The position numbers and the translations under genes are program-made. The notes under the pieces were generated by a model. That model saw only the letters and a list, made by a program, of their open reading frames with translations. It did not search any database and was not told the origin of the DNA. A DNA stretch of 64,000 nucleotides from Nocardia amikacinitolerans NBRC 108937 (lineage in GTDB: Bacteria; Actinomycetota; Actinomycetes; Mycobacteriales; Mycobacteriaceae): contig NZ_BDAU01000035.1 in NCBI RefSeq assembly GCF_001612615.1, positions 54,772-118,771 on the forward strand, written 5' to 3'. Within the stretch, counting starts at the first letter, position 1. The number at the start of each line of letters is the position of its first letter. Positions 34,706 to 41,450 of the stretch are shown one piece after another.

Positions 34706-35848
34706 GTGACCCAACCACCGTACGGATATGGACCGGTTCCACCTGGTGGATACCCCGCTCCGCCGCCCGGCTACGGGCCGCGTCCCGGTTATGGCCCGCC
34801 ACCCGGATACCCGCCGCAGCCCGGTTACGCGCCGCCGCCCGGGTACGGTCAGCGCCCGGGATACGGTCCGCCGCCGGGCTATTCGGCGCCGCCCGGCTAC
34901 GGCCAGCCGCCCGGGTATCGCCCGCCGATGCCGCCCCCGATGCCGTACGGCCCGCCGGGTCGTCCGCCGCAGCCGCCGCGCAAGGGCGGTGGAAGCAAGA
35001 TCGTCTCGCTGCTGCTCGTCGTGGTGTTCCTGGTCGCGGGAGCGTTGGTGCGCACCGCGATTCGCAGCGACCGCAACGACCGCGCCTCGGGACCCTCGCC
35101 CAGCTTCACCTACACCCCGGACGGTTCCCAGGGTGCCCCGGAGACGGGCAACAACCCGCTGCTCACCGATCCGAACGCGACGCTGCTCCCGGCCGACTGC
35201 GACTACTCCCCGTGGAGCACGCAGGTCGAGACCGCGCGCAAGTTCTTCGAGACCGCGGCGGGCTGCCTCGAGGCGGCGTGGAAACCGGTGTTGCAGAAGG
35301 CGAATCTGCCGTTCACGCCGCCGACGCTGAACGTCAGCACGTCCACCGCGGGCATCTCCACCCCGTGCACCGGCACCACCACCAACTTCGCCGCGTTCTA
35401 CTGCCCGGCGAACAAGACCATCTACATGCCGATCAGCCAGTTGCAGACCGATCTGTTCAAGGACAACTGGGTGGTCTACCTGTCGGTTTTCGCGCACGAG
35501 TACGGCCATCACGTGCAGGCCGTGTCCGGCATCCTGCGCAAGGCAAACAGCGAGCGGGTGGACGCGGGCACGCGCAGCCAGCGCGGACTGGAGCTCTCGC
35601 GGCGAATCGAGTTGCAGGCGCAGTGCTTCAACGGCATGTACCTCGGCTCCTCGGAGGACGGCGGCGCGCTCACCACCGCGCAGATCGGCGTCGCCAAGCG
35701 CGACGCGCGCGGTCGAGGCGACGGTCCGACCGACGCGCGCGATCACGGTTCCTCGGAGAACAGCGGCGACTGGTTCGAAGAGGGCGTCGACAAGAACCGC
35801 ACCAACCAGTGCAACACCTTCACCGCGCCCGCCAACCGGGTGAGCTGA
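34706..35848 (+). CDS. Neutral zinc metallopeptidase (YpfJ family), first tandem copy
   Basis: A 380-residue membrane-anchored protease of the YpfJ/Zn_peptidase_2 family. About 95 Pro/Gly/Tyr-rich residues form a cytosolic tail. A membrane helix IVSLLLVVVFLVAGALVRTA (about 101-120) and an extracellular catalytic domain follow. The zinc motif is HEYGHHVQ (about 264-271) and a second conserved block is LQAQCFNGMYLGS. Six Cys probably form disulfides. Start is GTG 34706; the open frame upstream of it is unsupported. Its stop codon is separated by one base from the start of a paralogue, so the pair is a tandem duplication translated as one operon. Confidence 0.93.
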   Translation: MTQPPYGYGPVPPGGYPAPPPGYGPRPGYGPPPGYPPQPGYAPPPGYGQRPGYGPPPGYSAPPGYGQPPGYRPPMPPPMPYGPPGRPPQPPRKGGGSKIVSLLLVVVFLVAGALVRTAIRSDRNDRASGPSPSFTYTPDGSQGAPETGNNPLLTDPNATLLPADCDYSPWSTQVETARKFFETAAGCLEAAWKPVLQKANLPFTPPTLNVSTSTAGISTPCTGTTTNFAAFYCPANKTIYMPISQLQTDLFKDNWVVYLSVFAHEYGHHVQAVSGILRKANSERVDAGTRSQRGLELSRRIELQAQCFNGMYLGSSEDGGALTTAQIGVAKRDARGRGDGPTDARDHGSSENSGDWFEEGVDKNRTNQCNTFTAPANRVS

Positions 35849-35849
35849 G

Positions 35850-37028
35850 ATGACAACGCCGCCATACGGTTACGGACATCAGCCACACTATCCGCCGCCG
35901 TACGGCCCACCCGGGTACGCGCCACCGCCGGGATATCCGCCGCCGGGCTACCCGTACCCGGGGCACGCGCCCGCGCCGTATTGTCCGCCGGGCTATGCCC
36001 TTCCGCCTTACGGCCCGCCGGGTTACGGGCGTCCGTATCCGCCGCCCAGACGCGGAGGTGGTCTGGGGGCGGCACTGGGAGTGCTGGGGATCTTCCTGAT
36101 GGTCGGCTCGCTGATCGCCGCGGCGATCGCGGTGGCGGCCAGTGAGAGCGAGAACGACCGCAGGACAACGGCGTACACGCCCAGCTTCACCTACACCCCG
36201 ACAGTTCCCTCATCGTCCGCGACGACGACCACATCGGCGCGTCCGACCACCCGGGCGAGCAGTTCGGTCCGCACCACCTCGGCCACGCCGACCAGACCCG
36301 CTGGGCCGCAACCGGTCGCGAAGCTCGGCGATCATCCGATGTTCAGTAGAAACGAAATCGGCCTGAACAACATCAGATGCAGCTTCCCTCGGTACAGCTC
36401 GAATCCCGACGTCGCACGAGCGTTCTTCCAGGCGGGGCTGGCTTGCTTGGATGAAATGTGGAAGCCCAACATGGGCGTGTTCAATCTTCCGTTCTCCACT
36501 CCTGGCCTGGTGGTCAAGGCGAACAAAGAAGAGCTGAGTTCGCCGTGCCGCTCCGGCCCGGCGTCCAGCGAGGCTTTCTATTGCTCCTCCAGCAAGACCA
36601 TCTACATGGCGATGAACGGCTTGATCGACAACACGACGCCCTACCCCGCGATGGAAGCGCTGGCGATCCTTGCCCATGAGTACGGCCACCACGTGCAGGG
36701 CCTGACCGGAATCCTTGGGGCCGTGCACGATCGGCGTTACAACCTGGGGGCGCGAACCGCGGCCGGCCTGGAGATGTCGCGCCGACTGGAGCTGGAAGCC
36801 AGTTGTTTCGGTGGTATGTATCTCGGCTCGGCACAGTTCGCCGGCTCGTTTTCCCCTGCGGAGGGCTCGGCAGCGCTCCAAGATCATTACCGTCGTGGTG
36901 ATCACCCCGGCAGGGAACGCGATCACGGCAGTCCCGCGCACAACGGTAGTTGGTACGAGCACGGCTACAAGACGAACCGGAACTTCCAGTGCAACACTTG
37001 GCTGGCGCCGTCCGACGAGGTGTCCTGA
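35850..37028 (+). CDS. Neutral zinc metallopeptidase (YpfJ family), second tandem copy
   Basis: A 392-residue paralogue of the preceding protein with the same plan: Pro/Gly/Tyr-rich cytosolic tail, helix ALGVLGIFLMVGSLIAAAIA (about residues 72-91), and catalytic domain with HEYGHHVQ (about 274-281) and LEASCFGGMYLGS. Ser/Thr-rich linker with Pro follows the helix and is longer than in copy one. Catalytic residues are intact, so both copies are probably active. The two are quite diverged outside the motifs, so the duplication is not recent. The hairpin at 37043 may end the transcript. Confidence 0.93.
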   Translation: MTTPPYGYGHQPHYPPPYGPPGYAPPPGYPPPGYPYPGHAPAPYCPPGYALPPYGPPGYGRPYPPPRRGGGLGAALGVLGIFLMVGSLIAAAIAVAASESENDRRTTAYTPSFTYTPTVPSSSATTTTSARPTTRASSSVRTTSATPTRPAGPQPVAKLGDHPMFSRNEIGLNNIRCSFPRYSSNPDVARAFFQAGLACLDEMWKPNMGVFNLPFSTPGLVVKANKEELSSPCRSGPASSEAFYCSSSKTIYMAMNGLIDNTTPYPAMEALAILAHEYGHHVQGLTGILGAVHDRRYNLGARTAAGLEMSRRLELEASCFGGMYLGSAQFAGSFSPAEGSAALQDHYRRGDHPGRERDHGSPAHNGSWYEHGYKTNRNFQCNTWLAPSDEVS

Positions 37029-37042
37029 GCCGTGAGATGGTT

Positions 37043-37065
37043 CGACCGAAGGTCGCATTCGGTCG
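37043..37065. terminator. Hairpin between metallopeptidase and TetR genes
   Basis: CGACCGAA (37043-37050) pairs with TTCGGTCG (37058-37065). A further ATTCGGTCGG copy lies near 37087. It sits in the 73-bp gap between convergent genes. Confidence 0.5.
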
Positions 37066-37101
37066 GTCTCGGCGCGTGACGGTGACATTCGGTCGGCCCG
37101 G

Positions 37102-37791
37102 TCAGGATGTCGTACGCCAGTGCGGGAGATTTCGGTCCAGCCAGGCGTCGGCCTCGTCGGGGGTCGGGGTGCTGCCGATCATGTTCAGCACCGTGTGTCC
37201 GAGGCAGGCCGCGGTCATGATGCGATCGGCGAATTGCTCGTGATCGCCCCACGGCAGATGGGGTTTCGCGATCAGCAGCGAGGCGACGCCGTGCGCGACG
37301 GTCCACATGTCGAGCACGATCGGCAGCGGGTCGCCCTGCGCGATCGAGCCCTCCGCCATGCAGGCGCGCACGGTCGCCGCGAAATGCTGGAACGCGCCGC
37401 TGGTGAGCACCTGGTCGACCGCGCTGCCGCTTTCGGTCGGCCCGGTCGCCACCCGGTACTGCTCCGGGTGCTCGAGCGCGAAGCGCACGTAGGCGAGGCC
37501 CTGGTCGCGCAGCTGATTCATCGGCGAAACGGCGGGGTCGATTGCCGCGCGCAGCGCCTCGGCCAGATCCTCGAAGGCCGTGGCCACCGCCGCCTCGATC
37601 AGTTCGTCCTTGTCGGCGAAGTGCCGGTAGATCGACGGTGCGCTCACCCCGACCAGCTTGCTCACCTCGCGGATCGACACCGCGTCGGCCCGGCCGGTGC
37701 GTGCGAGCAATTCCACTGTGGCGGTGAGTATCTCGGTACGCAACTGGGCGCCGGAACCGCGCGGTGATCGAGGTCGGCGGCGAAGGGTCAT
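37102..37791 (-). CDS. TetR family transcriptional regulator of the mmpL operon
   Basis: A 229-residue TetR repressor. The helix-turn-helix is ILTATVELLARTGRADAVSI and VGVSAPSIYRHFADKDELIE (about residues 22-64). ATG 37791 overlaps the mmpL stop codon in the sequence ATGA, so it is the second gene of the mmpL operon and translationally coupled to it. The likely target is the inverted repeat upstream of mmpL at 40056-40084, giving a self-regulated efflux system. The ligand is unknown, perhaps an exported compound or an antibiotic. Confidence 0.93.
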   Translation of the reverse strand: MTLRRRPRSPRGSGAQLRTEILTATVELLARTGRADAVSIREVSKLVGVSAPSIYRHFADKDELIEAAVATAFEDLAEALRAAIDPAVSPMNQLRDQGLAYVRFALEHPEQYRVATGPTESGSAVDQVLTSGAFQHFAATVRACMAEGSIAQGDPLPIVLDMWTVAHGVASLLIAKPHLPWGDHEQFADRIMTAACLGHTVLNMIGSTPTPDEADAWLDRNLPHWRTTS

Positions 37792-40037
37792 GAGCGTCCC
37801 GCGTGCTCCGGTTCCCGTGCGATGGTGCGGTGGTCGACGTCCTCGGTGAGGCCGATCTTGTCGTGCAGCCGGACAAGCGGTTTCGGCGCCCACCAGTTGG
37901 CCGAGCCGAGCAGGCGCATCAGCGCGGGCGCGAGCAGGGCGCGGATGATCGTCGCGTCGACGAGCACGGTGAGGGTAAGGCCGAGACCCATCAGCTGCAT
38001 GAACGAGACGTTCGAGGTAACCATCGCGCCCAACACGATAGCCATCAGCACCGCGGCGGCGGTGAAGATCCGGCCGGTGCGCGCGACGCCGATGGCCACC
38101 GCGCGATCGTTGTCGTGCGTGCGCAGCCACTCCTCGCGGATCCGCGAGAGCAGGAACACCTCGTAGTCCATGGACAAGCCGAAGGCCAAGCAGAACATCA
38201 GGATCGGCATGGTCGGCACCATGTAGCCAACGGCGGTGAAGCCGAGCAGGTTCGACAGGTGCCCCTCCTGGAACACCCACACCATCGCGCCGAAGGCCGC
38301 CGCGAGCGACAAGGTGTTGAGCGCCAACGCCTTGATCGGCAGCACGACGCTTCCGGTGAACAGGAACAACACGACGAAGGTCGCCAGCACGATGAGCGCG
38401 CCCGCCAAGGGCAGCCGGTCGCCAAGCGCGGCAAGCGAATCCGCGTTGACCGCCGCCGCGCCGCCGTACAGCGCGGGCGAGGGGGCGGGCACCGCCTTGA
38501 TCGCGTCCAGCTGACGTTCGCCGTCCGGGGAGAAAGGATCGGCGTAGCTGACGACGGTGAGATAGGCCCCCGTGTCGTTGGCCATGCCGGGCGGCGCGAC
38601 ACCGACCCGCGCACCGTTCGCGAAGGTCCCCGCGCTGGACAGCACGGCGGGCACGTCCGGCAGCTCGGACAGTCGCGCGGCGTAGGCGCCCACCGCCGCC
38701 GCGTCACCGGTGTAGCCGTCCAGCACGATCGTGGTGCTCGCGCCGGGGTCGGCCTGCGGGAAGTGCGCGCGCAGTTCGTCGCCGACCTGCCTGCTGGTCG
38801 ACGACGTGGGCAGCACCCGGTCGTCGGGGTAGCCGAACTTCACCGAGAGGAACGGCGCGCCGAGGAAGAGCAGCAGCGCGATGATCACCACGGCCACCGG
38901 CATCGCGTACCGCATCACCACCGTGACCAGCCGGTACCAGCCCGACTGCTCCGGCGGCACCGGGCCGGCGGGCGCCGGTCGGCGGAACAGCCGGCGCAGC
39001 GGGACGCGCAGGTCGAGCGCGTTGACCCGGTAGCCGAGCAGCACAAGCGCGGCGGGCAGGATCACGATCGCCGCGGCGGCGGCGGTGACGACCACCGCGA
39101 CGCCCGCGTAGGCGAAGGACTTCAGGAAGTACAGATTGAACACGCTCAGGGCGGCCAGCGACAGCGCGACGGTGAGCGCGGAGAACAGCACCGTCCGCCC
39201 CGCGGTCTGCACGGCGCGGATGGTCGCCGCCGTCGGGTCGAGGCCGTTGCCCAGTTCCTCCCGGTACCGGCTCACGATGAACAGGCTGTAGTCGATCGCC
39301 AGCGCGAGCCCGAGGGCGGTCGTCATGTTCAGCGCGTAGATGGACACGTCGGTGACCAGGGTGAACAGCCGCAGGATGGCGAGGGTGGCGGCGATCGCGA
39401 ACAGGCCGACGGCCAGCGGAAGGGACGCCGCGACCAGGCTGCCGAACACCAGAACCAGCACGATCATCGACAGCGGTATCGCGATGCCCTCGGCGACGGC
39501 CAGGTCGCGGGTCGTCTGCTCGTTGACGTCGTGGTAGATCGCGGCGATGCCGCCCTGGCGGACGGTGATGCCGTCGGCGGTGCCGGTCAGCTGTTCGGTG
39601 AGCTCGCCCGCGGTCTTCTGGACGGCGGTCTCGTCTCCGGCGAGGAACGCGGCGATCAGTGCGCTCGATCCGTTGTCGGTGCTGCGCAGCGCGGTCGAGA
39701 AGGGCGGCGGCGTCGTCCAGTAGGACTGGACGGTCCGCACCTCATCGTGTGCGCGCAGTGCGTCGACCAGCCGGAGGCCCGCGGCCCGCGCTGCCGGGCT
39801 GTCGACGCCGTCCTCGGCGCTCACCAGCAGCACGAAGTTTGGGGAGGCGCCGCCGAAGTTGTCCTCGAGCATCCTGGTGACCTGCGAGGATTCGGCGTCG
39901 TCCGAAGTGAATCCGCCGGACTTCAGGTGCGCTGCGGCGGTGGCTCCGAAGAGACCGCAGCCGATCACCAGTGCCAGCGCGGTGATCAGGATGGCGCGCG
40001 GGTATCGCGTGGTCAGTACTGCGATCCGATAGAGCAT
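37788..40037 (-). CDS. MMPL/RND family transporter
   Basis: A 749-residue RND-type exporter. Helix 1 starts YPRAILITALALVIGCGLFG (residues 13-32). Two periplasmic loops follow, with the motif ALAIDYSLFIVSRYREEL near residue 244 and its counterpart LSMDYEVFLLSRIREEWL near 630. Both Asp-Tyr pairs are typical of the proton path in MmpL proteins. The C-terminus ends in a short cytosolic tail with no extra domain. It forms an operon with a TetR gene and has a clear operator upstream, so it is probably an inducible efflux pump for drug or lipid. ATG 40037. Confidence 0.95.
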   Translation of the reverse strand: MLYRIAVLTTRYPRAILITALALVIGCGLFGATAAAHLKSGGFTSDDAESSQVTRMLEDNFGGASPNFVLLVSAEDGVDSPAARAAGLRLVDALRAHDEVRTVQSYWTTPPPFSTALRSTDNGSSALIAAFLAGDETAVQKTAGELTEQLTGTADGITVRQGGIAAIYHDVNEQTTRDLAVAEGIAIPLSMIVLVLVFGSLVAASLPLAVGLFAIAATLAILRLFTLVTDVSIYALNMTTALGLALAIDYSLFIVSRYREELGNGLDPTAATIRAVQTAGRTVLFSALTVALSLAALSVFNLYFLKSFAYAGVAVVVTAAAAAIVILPAALVLLGYRVNALDLRVPLRRLFRRPAPAGPVPPEQSGWYRLVTVVMRYAMPVAVVIIALLLFLGAPFLSVKFGYPDDRVLPTSSTSRQVGDELRAHFPQADPGASTTIVLDGYTGDAAAVGAYAARLSELPDVPAVLSSAGTFANGARVGVAPPGMANDTGAYLTVVSYADPFSPDGERQLDAIKAVPAPSPALYGGAAAVNADSLAALGDRLPLAGALIVLATFVVLFLFTGSVVLPIKALALNTLSLAAAFGAMVWVFQEGHLSNLLGFTAVGYMVPTMPILMFCLAFGLSMDYEVFLLSRIREEWLRTHDNDRAVAIGVARTGRIFTAAAVLMAIVLGAMVTSNVSFMQLMGLGLTLTVLVDATIIRALLAPALMRLLGSANWWAPKPLVRLHDKIGLTEDVDHRTIAREPEHAGRS

Positions 40038-40055
40038 CGCGGCTCCCCTCCGTGA

Positions 40056-40084
40056 GTTAACGGGGTTAGCGTAACGCCGTTAAC
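40056..40084. promoter_or_regulatory. Nested palindromes upstream of mmpL, probable TetR operator
   Basis: GTTAACGG (40056-40063) and CCGTTAAC (40077-40084) form a perfect inverted repeat, and GTTAGCGTAAC (40065-40075) is a second palindrome inside it. The region starts 19 bp upstream of the minus-strand mmpL ATG, in the promoter. The 37102 TetR protein is the probable binder. Confidence 0.85.
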
Positions 40085-40133
40085 CAACGGATGTCGAGGG
40101 TGGAGCCGCGGTGGCAGCGTTGGGGATCGACGC

Positions 40134-40958
40134 TCAGCCACGGTTCTTGCGGGTCAGCGCGCGCCTGCCACGGCGGCCGGGTATCGGCAGATCGTCCTCG
40201 ACGGCGACCCATTCCGCGGTGGTGAGCCACAGTTCCTGCGCCCGCGCGTCGGCGGTGTCGTGGAAGACGCGCCGCCCGCGATCGTCGCGCAGGTCGCGGG
40301 CGAGGCTGGACCAGCGCGGCGGGCGGCCGTGCTCGTCGAGGTGCTCGGCGAGATAGCCGGTGACCAGCGTCCCGATCGTGTTGACCGGCCGCAGCGAGAC
40401 CCGGTTGCCGTATTTGGCGGCGTGGAAACGCCTTGCCGCGCAGAGGGATTGCGGATTCGCGTTGGACGCGATCCAGCCGGCGCGCTGGGCCCGTTCGATC
40501 AGCCACAGATGCTTGACCGCGTTGGGCGCGATCACGCCGATGCGCTCCTTGATCAGCGTCGTCACCGGCTCCGAGGAGAGGATGTCGCGGCGGGTGGGGC
40601 CGGTGCCGTGCGCCATCCAGTGCTCGTGCGCGAGACGGGCGAGCACGCGGCCGAAGTCGTCGATGCTGCGTTGGGCGCGGCGGCCGAGGCGCTCGATGCG
40701 CTCGGCCTCGCGGCGCATCTCGTTCTGCGCGGTGAGGGTGCGGATCGCGGCCATGGTCGGCACCTGACCGCGTTCGAGTAGTTCCAGGATGGCCGAGGCG
40801 GTGGACGGGTCGGCGGCGGCCGCCACCGGCAGCGAGTCGCGCTTGAGCGCGAAATCCTGGGGGCTGATCGCGCGGCTGAGCAGTCCGACGGCGGCACGGT
40901 CGTCCGCGAAGTCGGTATTCGAGAGCCAGGCGGCGGCGATGTCGTCACACGACGGCAC
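40134..40958 (-). CDS. Conserved-looking hypothetical protein
   Basis: A 274-residue protein that I do not recognise. It starts at GTG 40958 behind GGAGGAA. Its N-terminus is helical and has a Cys-Asp-Asp motif (PSCDDIAAAWL). The centre is Arg/Ala-rich helical (AERIERLGRRAQRSIDDFGRVL), and the C-terminal half has charged loops with LWLIERAQRAGWI and HGRPPRWSSLARDLRDDRG, ending in a strongly basic tail. It looks soluble and possibly nucleic-acid-binding, with a winged-helix-like region, but that is a guess. It lies 97 bp upstream of mmpL on the same strand. Confidence 0.6.
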   Translation of the reverse strand: MPSCDDIAAAWLSNTDFADDRAAVGLLSRAISPQDFALKRDSLPVAAAADPSTASAILELLERGQVPTMAAIRTLTAQNEMRREAERIERLGRRAQRSIDDFGRVLARLAHEHWMAHGTGPTRRDILSSEPVTTLIKERIGVIAPNAVKHLWLIERAQRAGWIASNANPQSLCAARRFHAAKYGNRVSLRPVNTIGTLVTGYLAEHLDEHGRPPRWSSLARDLRDDRGRRVFHDTADARAQELWLTTAEWVAVEDDLPIPGRRGRRALTRKNRG

Positions 40959-41450
40959 GGGAACGTTCCTCCGATATACGCGGTGGGAGTTCGGCGATGT
41001 CGCCCTGGGGCCGGAAGATTGCCCAGGTTGTGCCCCGGTCGGGATGAGGGACCGGCCGGGGTCACCAACCTGATGAAGGTTTGGCTACCGAAGTTGCCAA
41101 TAGCCACCGTAGCCAGGGGCGCCGGTAACTGTCACCCGGGTTGACTTATTCGTTATCTCGGTAAAAATCGGATAAACCGGGGCGTGAGTACGCATCTCCG
41201 CTGGCTGGAGAGTTAAACGGACGGTTACGCCGCCGTGCGGATGGTCCATGACTTCAAGATTGCTGTCGAGTTGCCATATCGTGAGAGGAACGAAGCGGCG
41301 GAAGAAGTCTCCGAGAATTATGTGATCTATATCACAAATTCGACCAGTTTCGCGATGCTGCGCTCGAGGCGCGAAGGTCCGCGGCGGGCTGTAGGTCGTG
41401 AGCCCCCGGTCGCCGCCCGCTTTGTCGGTGGTCGCCGGTAACCTCTGGCC
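40959..41450. other. Long, relatively AT-rich gap before dnaX
   Basis: This 492-bp stretch contains no well-supported gene. It is less GC-rich than its surroundings and holds a CRP-type site (41321), a TTGACT box at 41141 without a good -10, and a possible 54-codon minus-strand frame (41085-41249, MDHPHGGVTVRLTLQ). That frame lacks a ribosome site. Part of the gap must carry the dnaX promoter. Confidence 0.5.
41321..41336. promoter_or_regulatory. CRP/GlxR-type binding site
   Basis: TGTGATCTATATCACA matches the consensus TGTGA-N6-TCACA exactly. It is 115 bp upstream of the dnaX start and 365 bp upstream of the minus-strand unknown gene. Binding by an actinobacterial CRP/GlxR homologue is inferred from the sequence. 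Confidence 0.7.

Noticed and set aside
37803..40055. 750-residue open frame antisense to mmpL
   Set aside because: Same reason: the minus strand encodes a clear RND transporter, and the plus product has no domain.
41235..41441. 68-residue plus-strand ORF upstream of dnaX
   Set aside because: It starts with GTG without a ribosome site, ends in an Arg/Pro-rich stretch and overlaps the CRP-type site. Not listed as a gene.
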